Source: CAVORB01 sp963736235 (GTDB lineage Bacteria > Pseudomonadota > Gammaproteobacteria > Chromatiales > Chromatiaceae). From it: a stretch of DNA of 64,000 nt. Of this stretch, positions 16,615 through 26,745 are shown in pieces (the stretch's first letter is position 1; each line of letters opens with the position of its first letter). The position numbers were made by a program, and so were the translations under genes. Below the pieces are notes generated by a model. That model was not told where the DNA came from. It did no database searches and saw only the letters and a program-made list of their open reading frames with translations. Location: contig CAVTOR010000027.1 of NCBI GenBank assembly GCA_963736235.1, positions 1 to 64,000 of the forward strand. Direction: 5' to 3'.

Positions 16615-17985
16615 ATGATTAGCCCGGCGGCGGCAACGCCGCGGCTCTGCTCAACCGTTTTCGTTGCCTGCTCTGTGGCGGTCCCGGTGTCGTCTCTCAG
16701 TCTCCCACGCCTGTTGCTGCTGTTTGTTGTCCTTGCCCAGTCACCCGCGGCGCCAGGTGTGGATTTTCCCTGGGTCACCCGGGCCCAGGACGGCACGCCG
16801 CGATTGCAGCTCTACTTCTTCTGGTCTCAGCGCTGCCCCCATTGCCTCGAGGCGCTTCCGTTCGTGGAGTCTCTGCCGAGGGAGCATCCGTGGATTGAGC
16901 TCCGTTCCCATGAGCTGAACGCCAGCCGGGAGAACGTGGAGCTGTTCGTGAAGATGGCGGCGTCTCTTGGGCAGGAGGCGCGCTCGGTGCCAGCCTTCTT
17001 CCTGTGCGGCCAGATGCTCACGGGGTTCGACGGAGCGGACGGAACCGGGCGGGAGATCCTGTCCCTGGCGGAGCTTTGCCGCAGTCAGGGGCTTGCGGCA
17101 GAGCCGGGCGCGGGACTGGCGATGGCGGCTGGTGGTGACTCCGTGCGCCTTCCGTTGCTCGGGGAGGTCGATGCGCAACGAGATTCGCTGCCGCTTCTGA
17201 CCGTTGTCATCGCGGGATTGGACGCCTTCAATCCTTGCGCCTTCTTCGTCCTGCTCTTTCTGCTGAGCCTCATGGTGCATGCCCGCAGCCGGCGCCGGAT
17301 GCTGTTGGTCGGCGGCACCTTCGTGCTCTTCTCGGGTCTCGTCTACTTTCTCTTCATGGCCGCCTGGCTGAACCTGTTTCTGGTGATTGGCGGTGCGCCT
17401 GTCGTGACCCTGGTCGCTGGCGTCGTGGCGGTCATCATCGGGGTACTCAACACGAAGGACTACTTCTACTTCCGGCAAGGGCCGAGCCTCTCCATTCCAG
17501 AGACCGCCAAACCCGGTCTCTATCGGCGCATGCGCGGTCTGATTGGTGCCGACAGCCTGGTGACCATGTTGCTGGGCACGGTCGCGCTCGCCCTCGCCGC
17601 CAATAGCTATGAGCTCTTGTGCACCGCCGGCTTCCCCATGGTGTTCACGCGTCTGCTCACGCTCCGCCAGCTCGATGGGCTGGAGTACTACGGCTATCTG
17701 GTGCTCTACAATCTGATCTACATCCTGCCGCTGCTGGCGATCGTGATCCTGTTCACCTTCACGCTGGGGGCGCGCAAGCTCAGCCAGCGCCAGGGCCGCG
17801 TCCTGAAGCTTCTCTCCGGGGTCATGATGCTCGGGCTCGGGCTGGTCATGCTGCTCGCGCCCGGGCTGCTCGATCGCGTGTGGGTGGGTGCCCTGCTGCT
17901 CGCGTCGGCGGCGGCGATCACCCTGGTGGTGACTGCACTCGACAGGGGACGCGGGACTTCCCCTGGCGGGGGCGATGCGGCCTGA
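16615..17985 (+). CDS. Thioredoxin-like domain fused to a CcdA/DsbD-type membrane domain
   Basis: About 456 residues from ATG 16615. A signal/anchor segment (RLLLLFVVLAQSPAAPG) precedes a thioredoxin-like domain with a CPHC active site (FFWSQRCPHCLEALPFVE), expected in the periplasm. A multi-helix membrane domain follows, with GLDAFNPCAFFVLLFLLSLM. The NPC box is characteristic of CcdA/DsbD electron-carrying domains, and a second cysteine sits in NSYELLCTAGFP. The protein probably moves reducing equivalents across the membrane to a periplasmic thiol target. The domain order (thioredoxin first) is reversed from DsbD. An upstream in-frame ATG at 16519 lies inside repeat copy B and is unlikely. 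The true start could also be a later GTG. Confidence 0.78.
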   Translation: MISPAAATPRLCSTVFVACSVAVPVSSLSLPRLLLLFVVLAQSPAAPGVDFPWVTRAQDGTPRLQLYFFWSQRCPHCLEALPFVESLPREHPWIELRSHELNASRENVELFVKMAASLGQEARSVPAFFLCGQMLTGFDGADGTGREILSLAELCRSQGLAAEPGAGLAMAAGGDSVRLPLLGEVDAQRDSLPLLTVVIAGLDAFNPCAFFVLLFLLSLMVHARSRRRMLLVGGTFVLFSGLVYFLFMAAWLNLFLVIGGAPVVTLVAGVVAVIIGVLNTKDYFYFRQGPSLSIPETAKPGLYRRMRGLIGADSLVTMLLGTVALALAANSYELLCTAGFPMVFTRLLTLRQLDGLEYYGYLVLYNLIYILPLLAIVILFTFTLGARKLSQRQGRVLKLLSGVMMLGLGLVMLLAPGLLDRVWVGALLLASAAAITLVVTALDRGRGTSPGGGDAA

Positions 17986-18058
17986 CGAGCGGCCGCGCAG
18001 GCGCCCGCGGGCCCAACAGGGGGATTACCGGAACGAAACGCCGCGGCTTCGGTGCTTC

Positions 18059-18180
18059 CCGCGGCACATGGGTGTGGCGCCGTTTTCGAGCGCGTAAGCG
18101 ATTGAAAATGAAGCCACTCAGGAACCGCGCTCCTTGGGTGGCGTGCTGCTTTTGGCCGGGATGGCCAATAATCAGCGTCT
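18059..18180 (+). repeat. Dispersed hairpin repeat, copy 1
   Basis: A 122-base sequence, present in inverted orientation at 21132-21253 with roughly 85-90% identity by eye, and in shortened form at 23800-23854. It contains three imperfect palindromes: TGGCGCCGTTTTC with GAAAATGAAGCCA, then a CTCAGGAAC/TCCTTGGGT pair, then TTGGCCGGGATGGCCAA. Its right end supplies the stop codon of the minus-strand zinc-ribbon gene. It may act as a transcription terminator for the convergent genes here. Confidence 0.8.
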
Positions 18181-18471
18181 AAAGAGATCCTCGGCCGCCT
18201 TGCGAAACGCATCTTCCGGGGTGCTTGCGCCCGCGCGCACCGGGCGGTCCGCCGGATCGAACAGCTCGCAGAAGTTGGCGCGTTCCTTCTCCAGCACCCG
18301 TTCGATCGTGGGTTCCAGGCATTCGTTGGGTCGCCCCGGGGCGTAGTGACGGCAGTTCCGACACGCGCGGGTCGGCTTGCCGCAGCCCGGACAGGTCGCC
18401 TCGCGACCGTAATCGGCTGCGGTCAGATCCCGCGCGCAGCGCCAGCAGTGCCCACGTATGTCCTCTGTCAT
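18172..18471 (-). CDS. Small zinc-ribbon protein of unknown function
   Basis: 99 residues starting at ATG 18471. Cysteine pairs HCWRC and TCPGCG form one zinc ribbon, and ACRNCRHYAPGRPNEC with CELFDP may form a second site. No catalytic domain is visible. The pattern of an RNCRHY...NxC box followed by NFCELF resembles short proteobacterial proteins of unknown role. The gene ends inside the dispersed repeat, so its last residues (DLFRR) are repeat-encoded. Confidence 0.72.
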   Translation of the reverse strand: MTEDIRGHCWRCARDLTAADYGREATCPGCGKPTRACRNCRHYAPGRPNECLEPTIERVLEKERANFCELFDPADRPVRAGASTPEDAFRKAAEDLFRR

Positions 18472-18562
18472 CGCCCCAGCTCCCGTCGGCCCGAGAAACC
18501 TGCCGTAGAGTCTAGCAGCATGGATCTGGGACGGCGCTGCCTTGTCCGCGTGCGCCGCCTCC

Positions 18563-18922
18563 TCAATGCATGATCACGGCGATGCGGATTCGCCGATTGG
18601 GTAATGCCCTCCCGCGCAGGCCATCGATGCGGGCGCTCAGGCATCGCTCGCGCTCCAGCAGGCGAGCCACCAGAAAGTTCTCTCCCCGCGGAAGGTAGCC
18701 GAGCTTGCGACCCCGCCAGCAGATGGCGACGGCGTCGGGGTCGTGGGGATTGTCCGCGTCACGCTCCAGGGTCAGGAACGCGTCTTTACGCAGCGCGGGC
18801 CAAACAGTGCGCGCCTGATGGTGGCGGAATCCAGCGAGGTTGCTGCGCTGGATCAGGACGCGGCGTCCCAGCGCCTCATCCGCGAGCGGGCCGGCCCGTG
18901 GATGCTTCATTTCCTGTCTCAT
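18563..18922 (-). CDS. HIRAN-domain protein
   Basis: 119 residues, nearly all a HIRAN domain: QRSNLAGFRHHQARTVWPAL, then LTLERDADNPHDPDAVAICW and GRKLGYLPRGEN. The EPxNPxDxxAV-type box and the KLGYLPR box are diagnostic. HIRAN domains bind DNA 3' ends or damaged DNA in eukaryotic helicases. Bacterial stand-alone versions are of unknown function. It starts at ATG 18922 (or 18910). It is not obviously in an operon with the zinc-ribbon gene, from which 91 bases separate it. Confidence 0.85.
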   Translation of the reverse strand: MRQEMKHPRAGPLADEALGRRVLIQRSNLAGFRHHQARTVWPALRKDAFLTLERDADNPHDPDAVAICWRGRKLGYLPRGENFLVARLLERERCLSARIDGLRGRALPNRRIRIAVIMH

Positions 18923-19181
18923 CGCGGTGCCTCTTCGCCTTGGAAACCCGGTCGGATGCCTTGTAACACCCGGGGTGGCTCATTTCGTGACCCTGTGCGA
19001 GCGCGCCCCTGTCCCGGGCAAGGTGTGCCTCCGCGCGCCGGGCCGGATTTCCGATTTGCCGGACCTCGGTTCGCCCTGCACGCCGTAGGTGTGGAATAAT
19101 TCTCGATTCGATTTTGCGGCTACTCAGCTCCTCGCGGACGCGCTGCCGCCAAAACCAACCCCTGATCATTGAGGAACCCAA

Positions 19182-21092
19182 ATGCGACAGCGTGTGAAGA
19201 TCACGCTGGCCGCGGCCTTTTGGACGCTGCTGGCACTTCTTGTCTCCGTTTCCTTTGCTTCCGAGGGGGGGGCGGAAGATCCACCCCAGGCGGTGACGAC
19301 CGCGGACTCCGACATTCCCGTCGACGAGCTCGCCCTCCTGCTCAAGCCCTTGACCAAGGCCGAGCTCCTGGTCGAGGCGGAAGGCTGGCAGGGGTTGCTC
19401 AAGGGGCAGGCCGAGGAGATCGCTATGGCGGAGATTGCGGTCAAGCGTCAGAACAGGGAGATCGAGAAGACGGAGGAGATCCAGGACAAGGCGCAGGAGG
19501 CGAAAGAGCAGCTGGAGGAGGTGAAGGAAAAGGCCGCGGAGGCGAAGGCCTCGGGAGACCTGGAGGCGGTGAAGGAGACGGAAGCCGCCGCCGAAGAAGC
19601 CCGGGAGAAGGTGGATGAGGTCGGTAAGACCGTCGCCGAAGCGGCCGATGCGGCGCAGAAGACGGCCGAGGTTGAGTCGGATCTGGCGCCGGAGACGCGC
19701 GAGGGCCTCGAGGGCACCGCCGATGCGGCGGACGAGGCCGAAGAAGCCCTTGGCCGGCTGCAACAGGCCGTCGAGGACGTTGATCCGGCAAGCCGGGACT
19801 CGCTGACTGAGACCGTGGCCGAGGCGGAAGCGGCCACGCGGCAGGCGCAACAGGCCACCGATGAGGTTGGCACCTTGGCCCGCGCGGCGGAGGAGAGCGC
19901 GCAAAGGGAGCGGGCCGTAGACACGGCTGCCGGCGCCATGGAGGAGGCCAAGAAGGAGCGAAAGGTCGAGCTGCTGGAGAACGTCAACGCGCTGCGGGAG
20001 CAGCGGACCGTGCTCATCGACCACCTCAAGGCCGTGCTTGACGAGTTGGAGACAAAGACCGACAAGGATGACGCGGACACCTTAGCCAAGGTCAAGGATT
20101 ACCGGCTCTATATCAGCTCGGTGCAGGGTATTCAGCTCGACGTCAAGGACACCACCTCCGCCTGGGTCGCCGTCAAGGGCTGGCTGACCTCCGAGGAGGG
20201 GGGGCTGCGCTGGGCCATGAACGTCGGCTTGTTCCTCGGAATCCTCGTCGTCGCCTGGGTGTTGTCGAAGATCCTGAGCCGCGCCGTGCACCGCGGCTTG
20301 AAGATGACGGGCGGGGTTTCACGCCTGCTCGAGGACTTTCTCGTCGGGACAGTCCGCTGGGTGGTGATGGTCGTCGGCGTCATCATGGCCCTCGCCGCGC
20401 TGGAGGTGAGCATCGGCCCACTGCTGGCGGTCGTCGGCGCCGCCGGCTTCGTCATCGCCTTTGCCCTGCAGGACTCGCTGAGCAACTTCGCCAGCGGCAT
20501 GATGATCCTGTTCTTCCGGCCCTTCGACGTGGGCGACGTGGTGGACGCCGGCGGCGTCTCCGGCAAGGTGACCTCGATGAATCTGGTCTCCACCACCATC
20601 AAGACCTTCGACAACAAGGACATGGTGGTGCCCAACAACAAGATCTGGCAGGACGTCATCACCAACGCCACCGGCGTGGACACCCGGCGCGTGGACATGG
20701 AGTTCGGCATCGGCTACGACGACGACATCGACCAGGCCCAGGCGATCCTGGAGGAGATCGTGGCCGCGCACCCGAAGGCCCTGAAGGACCCCGAGCCGAC
20801 GATCCGGATGAACACGCTGGCGGACTCGTCGGTCAACTTCATCTGCCGTCCCTGGGCCAGGACCGCGGACTACTGGGACGTCTACTGGGACGTCACCAAG
20901 GCGGTCAAGCAGCGCTTCGACGCCGCGGGGATCGGCATCCCGTTCCCGCAGCGGGACGTGCACCTCTATATCGAGGACGCGGCCGGCAAGGAGAAGCTGG
21001 CGGGTCTGGGCAAGGGCGCACGGGGATCGGGTGGGGCCAACCCGCAACCCTACGAGCTCGACCAGGACCAGGAAGGCGCTCCGGCGAGCTGA
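19182..21092 (+). CDS. MscS-family mechanosensitive channel with long periplasmic coiled coil
   Basis: 636 residues; ATG 19182 follows a GAGGA site. A signal peptide (about 1-26) leads to a long, strongly charged alanine/glutamate-rich coiled coil at roughly 75-300 (for example EIQDKAQEAKEQLEEVKEKA). Three membrane helices follow at about 343-365, 383-405 and 410-435. The third is glycine/alanine-rich, VVGAAGFVIAFALQDSLSNF, as in the MscS pore. The beta domain (MILFFRPFDVGDVVDAG, VVPNNKIWQDVITN) and the C-terminal alpha/beta domain end near 620. It is a tension-gated channel releasing solutes on osmotic downshock. The extended periplasmic part resembles large MscS paralogues in layout but not in sequence. 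Confidence 0.92.
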   Translation: MRQRVKITLAAAFWTLLALLVSVSFASEGGAEDPPQAVTTADSDIPVDELALLLKPLTKAELLVEAEGWQGLLKGQAEEIAMAEIAVKRQNREIEKTEEIQDKAQEAKEQLEEVKEKAAEAKASGDLEAVKETEAAAEEAREKVDEVGKTVAEAADAAQKTAEVESDLAPETREGLEGTADAADEAEEALGRLQQAVEDVDPASRDSLTETVAEAEAATRQAQQATDEVGTLARAAEESAQRERAVDTAAGAMEEAKKERKVELLENVNALREQRTVLIDHLKAVLDELETKTDKDDADTLAKVKDYRLYISSVQGIQLDVKDTTSAWVAVKGWLTSEEGGLRWAMNVGLFLGILVVAWVLSKILSRAVHRGLKMTGGVSRLLEDFLVGTVRWVVMVVGVIMALAALEVSIGPLLAVVGAAGFVIAFALQDSLSNFASGMMILFFRPFDVGDVVDAGGVSGKVTSMNLVSTTIKTFDNKDMVVPNNKIWQDVITNATGVDTRRVDMEFGIGYDDDIDQAQAILEEIVAAHPKALKDPEPTIRMNTLADSSVNFICRPWARTADYWDVYWDVTKAVKQRFDAAGIGIPFPQRDVHLYIEDAAGKEKLAGLGKGARGSGGANPQPYELDQDQEGAPAS

Positions 21093-21131
21093 GGCCGGCG
21101 GGGGCCGCCGCGCGGCGGCTCGCGTCCAAGG

Positions 21132-21253
21132 AGACGCTGATGATTGGCCATCCTGGCCAACATCAGCACGCCACCCAAGAAGCGCGGTTCTCGGGTGGCT
21201 TCGTTTTCAATCGCTTACGCACTTGAAAACGGCGCCACGTCCCTGTGCCGCGG
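21132..21253 (-). repeat. Dispersed hairpin repeat, copy 2
   Basis: Inverted copy of 18059-18180. It begins AGACGCTGATGATTGGCC and ends at CCGCGG, preserving all three palindromes. Arm changes are partly compensated, for example CACCCAAGAA facing TTCTCGGGTG. It lies between the mscS and nupC genes, which converge here. Confidence 0.8.
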
Positions 21254-21285
21254 CACGCTCTGAATCGATCAGCGTTTGCGCGGGA

Positions 21286-22548
21286 CTACGTCAGCATCCC
21301 GACCACTGCCCCCGTCATCAGGGTGGCCAGGGTACCGGCGAGGATGGATTTCATGCCGAGCGCGACGATCTCGCCGCGACGCTCCGGGGCCATCGCCCCG
21401 AGTCCCCCGATCATAATGCCCAGGCTCCCGAAGTTGGCGAAGCCGCACAGGGCGTAGGTCATGATCAGCCGGCTGCGGTCGCTCAAGGCGCCCTGCGGCA
21501 GCCCGGCGAGCTGCAGGTAGGCGATGAGCTCGTTGAGGACGGTTTTCACCCCCATCAGCGCCCCCGCGGTCTGGGCCTCGGCCCAGGGTATGCCGATCAG
21601 CCAGACCACCGGCGCCATCACCCAGCCCAGGATTCGCTGCAGAGTCAGCGGCGCGCCCGCGGCGTCGGGCAGGAACCCGAGCGCCTGATTGGCGATGGTG
21701 ACCAGGGCGACCAGCACCACAAGCATGGCGACGATGTTGAGGAACAGCGGGATGGCGTCGAGGGTGCCGCGGGTCACGGCGTCCATGGCCCCCGCGTAGT
21801 CCTGGCGGGGCAGGGTCTGCTCGCCGGCCTGCTCGCACTCGCCGGGGGGTACCAGGATACCGGCGATCATCAGTGCGGCGGGGGCGGAGATGAGGGACGC
21901 GGTCAGGATCTGGCCGAGGGCGTCCTCGACAACCCCACCCAGAATGCTCGCGTAGAGCACCATCACCGTGCCGGCGACGGTCGCCATGCCGCAGGTCATG
22001 AGGCCGAACAGAGCTCCGCGGGACATGGCCGTGAGATAGGGCCGGATTAGCAGCGGCGCCTCGGTCATGCCGACGAAGATGTTGGCCGCGGCGCCAAGGC
22101 CCAGCGCCCCGCCGATGCCGAGGGTCTTGCGCAGCACCCAGGCGAAACCCCGCACCAGTGCAGGTAGCACGCGCCAGTGGAAAAGGAGCGCGGACAGGGC
22201 ACTGATCACCAGCAGCAAGGGTAGCGCCTGGAAGGCGAGAACGAACGCGTTCTGCGGGTAGACGATCTCGAAAGGGGTGTCCCCGCCGCCCAGGTAGCCG
22301 AACACGAAGCCGGTACCCGCGCGCGTCGCCGCCTGCAAGGCCATCACCAGATCGTTCAGGGCGAGAAACAGCTGTTTCGCCGGCGGAAGCTTGAGCAGCA
22401 CCAGGGCCAGCAGCAGCTGAATCGCCAGTCCGGCCAGCACCAACCGGGGCCGAACGGAGCGGCGGTCCTCGCTCAGGAGCCAGGCCAGACCCACAAGCGA
22501 CGCCAGCCCAAGACCGCCGTGGAGGATGTTCCCGAGTTGTTCGGTCAT
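21286..22548 (-). CDS. Concentrative nucleoside transporter (NupC family)
   Basis: 420-residue inner-membrane cation-nucleoside symporter of the CNT family. Starts at ATG 22548 (MTEQLGNILHGGLGLASLVG). Multiple helices. CNT core boxes are visible: ALPLLLVISALSALLFHWRV, then ANIFVGMTEAPLLIRPYL with the conserved GxTEAPL, AGTVMVLYASILG, and later GVKTVLNELIAY and ALCGFANFGSLGIMIGGLGA. It ends GAVVGML. It imports nucleosides for salvage. It stands alone, with its 3' end next to dispersed repeat copy 2. Confidence 0.92.
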   Translation of the reverse strand: MTEQLGNILHGGLGLASLVGLAWLLSEDRRSVRPRLVLAGLAIQLLLALVLLKLPPAKQLFLALNDLVMALQAATRAGTGFVFGYLGGGDTPFEIVYPQNAFVLAFQALPLLLVISALSALLFHWRVLPALVRGFAWVLRKTLGIGGALGLGAAANIFVGMTEAPLLIRPYLTAMSRGALFGLMTCGMATVAGTVMVLYASILGGVVEDALGQILTASLISAPAALMIAGILVPPGECEQAGEQTLPRQDYAGAMDAVTRGTLDAIPLFLNIVAMLVVLVALVTIANQALGFLPDAAGAPLTLQRILGWVMAPVVWLIGIPWAEAQTAGALMGVKTVLNELIAYLQLAGLPQGALSDRSRLIMTYALCGFANFGSLGIMIGGLGAMAPERRGEIVALGMKSILAGTLATLMTGAVVGMLT

Positions 22549-22770
22549 GGTGAGAGCCCCTGGAATCTCAGCAACGGCAAACAGGGCAGCGCAAGCAACC
22601 GCGCCCCGCGGCGGCAGGGGAGTTTCGGCGAACGTCAACCCGGTGCGCGAAGGAGTGCCGCACCTCGAGGTTCAATCGGCGCTACTCAACGCCTGCGGAG
22701 CGGGATGGGGCTTGTCGCGCCGCACGCCGTCTGGCTTCGCCCTTTGCGAACTCCAGGGGCGGCGTCGGGC

Positions 22771-22992
22771 TCAGAGCTCGATCTCGGGTGAGCCCGCCTC
22801 GTTTCTCAGTGTCCGAGCCAACAGCTCAAGCCGATCCGCGGCGTCGTGGGCGCTGGCGGAGATCGCCTCTCGGACCAGAAGCTCGAGGCGCTCTATGTCC
22901 GCCTCCTCCAGATGGGCCGCCGCCCCGGGATCGAGCTCCGCCAGAAACGCCGCCACCACTTCTTTCGCAAGCTCTTGGGCCAGAGTCGACAT
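22771..22992 (-). CDS. Small protein of unknown function
   Basis: 73 residues from ATG 22992 (MSTLAQELAKEVVAAFLAEL). Entirely alpha-helical and acidic, with a heptad-like pattern (IERLELLVREAISASAHDAA, DRLELLARTLRNEA). No signal peptide and no family recognised. The gap of about 320 bases between it and the LOV gene start (22993-23315) shows no further gene. Confidence 0.5.
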   Translation of the reverse strand: MSTLAQELAKEVVAAFLAELDPGAAAHLEEADIERLELLVREAISASAHDAADRLELLARTLRNEAGSPEIEL

Positions 22993-23315
22993 CGCACGTC
23001 TACCTCGCACTTGGTTCGGTCACCGGCAGCCTACTCGCTTCCGCCCTCGGCACCCTGCCGTGCCACCAGCCCCAGCTTTGGCATCCTAAACTTCTGACAC
23101 TTTCCCGTCACCGTAATCGGAGCGCAACGAAGAAAACGCTGGGGACGCGATGACAGGGTCGGCGACGATATACTATGGTTACGTGCGGTACGGAATTGCC
23201 AAGCCCGGCCCTGTTTATCCGCCAAGAAATGGTTCTTCGATCGCACGGCTTGCGACCATTGCGAGGAGGTCGTCAGCGCGAACTAGTGGCTTCTGAGTCA
23301 CCGGAGGAGTGTCCC

Positions 23316-24464
<1,149 letters not shown>

Positions 24465-25121
24465 CCCGATGCGTTCCCAGTCCTCGTCGGACCCGTGCTC
24501 TCCCGGCAGGCGCTGCAGCAGCATTCCGGCCGCGCGCTGCTCGGTGGACGCCAGCCATAGCCGGGTGGCGAGCTGCTCAGAGGCGCCGAAATAGGTCTCC
24601 AGCGCGGCCGAGAGGTTGGGCCCCTGCAGCGGAACGATGCCCTGGTAGCGCTCGCCCCGCAGGGGCTGAACGGTGAGCACCAGTCGGCCCTCGCCGAACG
24701 TCTGGGGTAGGGTTCCGGTGGGAACCGGCCCTTCCCAGCGGGCCAGGCCGCGCACCGTGCGCCGATGCGTGGCCTGGGTCACCAGGGTGCGCAGGGGGCC
24801 GCTGCCCTGCACCTGCAGGATCAGCGAGCCCTCGAACTTGATGGTGCAGGACAAGAGCGCGACCGCGGCGAGTGCCTCGCCGAGCTGACGGCGCACCTCA
24901 TCGGGGTAGGGGTGGGTCTCCAGGATTGCGCGCCAGGAGGCGTCCAGGTAGACCAGTTCGCCGCGCACGCCCGTGCGCTCGAACAGGAAACGGTGGAGGC
25001 TGTCGGGGTCGGGCATGTGGGTCGATCTTGTCTGGCGCGGGGGTGCCCATTCTGCGGCAAACGCCCGCCGGGCGCACCTCGGCGCCGCGGTGGCCGTCGA
25101 TTGCGGACGGGCACGCCGACC

Positions 25122-26297
25122 CTAGCGGACCGAGCGATAGACCGCGCGCCGGCTGCGCTTGCTCAGCACGATCTGCCACAGCTGGCCCTGTCGAGAGCGG
25201 AAGTAACCGGCGCAGGCGTTGAGGTAGTACTTGAACATGCGGTAGAAGCGCGCGTCGTAGCTGTCCGCGAGCGCGGGCCAGGCAGCGTCGAAGTTGTGCC
25301 ACCAGGCCATCAGGGTGCGGTCGTAGTCCTGCCCGAAGTTGTGCCAGTCCTCGAGGATGAAATCGGGCTCGATGGCGCGCGCGATCTGCCGCGCGGAGGG
25401 GATCTTGCCGTTGGGGAAGACGTACTTGTCGATCCAGGCGTCGGTGGTGTGAATGGTGTCGTAATTGCCGATGGTGTGGAGCAGAAAAAGGCCGTCGTCC
25501 GCCATGACCCGATCCACGGCGCCAAAGTAGGCCGGGTAGTTCTTCGGCCCCACGTGCTCGAACATGCCTACGGACACCACCTTGTCGAAACGCCCATCCA
25601 ACTCACGATAGTCCATGAGCTCGATGGTCACCGGCAGGCCGGCGCAGCGCTCCCGCGCCAGCTTCTGCTGTTCGCGCGAGACGGTGATCCCCGTCACCTC
25701 GACCCCATGTCGCTCACCCGCGTACCGGGCCAGGCCCCCCCAGCCGCAGCCGATATCGAGCAACCGCTCCCCGGGCGCGAGATCCAGCTTGTCGCAGATG
25801 AGCCTCAGCTTGGCGATCTGCGCGTCGTCCAGGTTCTCCGCTACCTTCCAATAGCCGCAGCTGTAGCTCATGGTAGGGTCGAGCATGGCGGTGTAGACGT
25901 CGTTGCCGATGTCGTAGTGCCGTTCACCCACCTGGAATGCCCGTCTGCGCGATTGCCGGTTGATGAGCACGCTCTTGAGAAAAAGACCCAGAAACTGGAG
26001 CTTGGCGACCCGGGTGATCCGGCGCTCCAACTGGGCGTCGAGGATCTTGGTGAAAGTCACGTCCAGCTGCTCGCTCTCCCAGGCGCCGTCCATGTACGAC
26101 TCGCCGAAGCCGAGGGATCCCTGCCGCAGCACCCGGTCGAACAGATTGGCATTCCGCACCTGAATGTCCCAGGGTCGGTCACCGTTGAAGCGAACGTCCG
26201 CCAGCGCCAGGAGCTGGACGAGCGCCGGCGGTGCCTCCAGAACCCTTGCGGCAGGGCCTTGCCCGGCCCTCATCGCCGTATCGTTCGCCGTCGTCAT
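25122..26297 (-). CDS. cfa: Cyclopropane-fatty-acyl-phospholipid synthase
   Basis: 391 residues, starting ATG 26297. SAM-dependent methylene transfer to cis double bonds of membrane phospholipids. The N-terminal lipid-facing part (LGFGESYMDGAWESEQLDV) is followed by HYDIGNDVYTAMLDPTMSYS and the SAM motif LLDIGCGWGGLARYAGE near residue 180. VSVGMFEHVGPKNYPAYF and the C-terminal MAWWHNFDAAWP and RMFKYYLNACAGYFRSRQGQ are all standard CFA synthase boxes. It hardens membranes in stationary phase or under acid and salt stress. It is 105 bases upstream of hslO on the same strand, possibly co-transcribed. Confidence 0.94.
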   Translation of the reverse strand: MTTANDTAMRAGQGPAARVLEAPPALVQLLALADVRFNGDRPWDIQVRNANLFDRVLRQGSLGFGESYMDGAWESEQLDVTFTKILDAQLERRITRVAKLQFLGLFLKSVLINRQSRRRAFQVGERHYDIGNDVYTAMLDPTMSYSCGYWKVAENLDDAQIAKLRLICDKLDLAPGERLLDIGCGWGGLARYAGERHGVEVTGITVSREQQKLARERCAGLPVTIELMDYRELDGRFDKVVSVGMFEHVGPKNYPAYFGAVDRVMADDGLFLLHTIGNYDTIHTTDAWIDKYVFPNGKIPSARQIARAIEPDFILEDWHNFGQDYDRTLMAWWHNFDAAWPALADSYDARFYRMFKYYLNACAGYFRSRQGQLWQIVLSKRSRRAVYRSVR

Positions 26298-26446
26298 ACG
26301 CGCGTGCCCGGTCTGCGATGGGTGTCTTGGTCTGTTTTCCTAAACTCAATCCTATCCGCTGATTCCGCGGAGGCAAGGGTCAGTGAGAAAGGGGTTCGAT
26401 CGGCGACAGGTCCGGCCCCTGCGGAGCGCCTGCAGCACGCACGGAA

Positions 26447-26701
26447 TCACCCAAGGTATTCCAGGCACCCCTTGAGGCTCGAGAGCTTCGGAAAATCGGT
26501 CTCCGGGATTCGACGATCGAGCCTTTTTTCCAGCGCGAGCACGAAGTTGAGGAAGTCCACCGAGTCGATCTCGAATTGGTCGCGGAAGGCGACGTCCGAG
26601 ACCAGGGCGCCCGGGTCCAAGTCCGGGGCGACCGCGGTGAGGGTATCCAGGATCAGCTGCGCGAGGGCGTCGTGGTCCGGGGTGGCGTTGGTGTCGTTCA
26701 T
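26447..26701 (-). CDS. Stand-alone acyl carrier protein
   Basis: 84 residues from ATG 26701. Acidic helical protein with the phosphopantetheine attachment serine in FEIDSVDFLNFVLALEKR (serine 47, DSVDF in place of the usual DSLD). An LILDTLTAVAPDLDP first helix and an IPETDFPKLSSLKG third-helix region fit the ACP fold. It follows the acetyl-CoA-synthetase-like ligase on the same strand after 44 bases, which implies that the ligase, or an enzyme working with it, loads or uses acyl groups on this carrier. It is not the fatty-acid-synthesis ACP gene, which normally sits with fabD, fabG and fabF. Confidence 0.85.
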   Translation of the reverse strand: MNDTNATPDHDALAQLILDTLTAVAPDLDPGALVSDVAFRDQFEIDSVDFLNFVLALEKRLDRRIPETDFPKLSSLKGCLEYLG

Positions 26702-26745
26702 GGCGTCTGTGCCGGTGGCTGCGGAAAATGGAGACAACGCACTAT

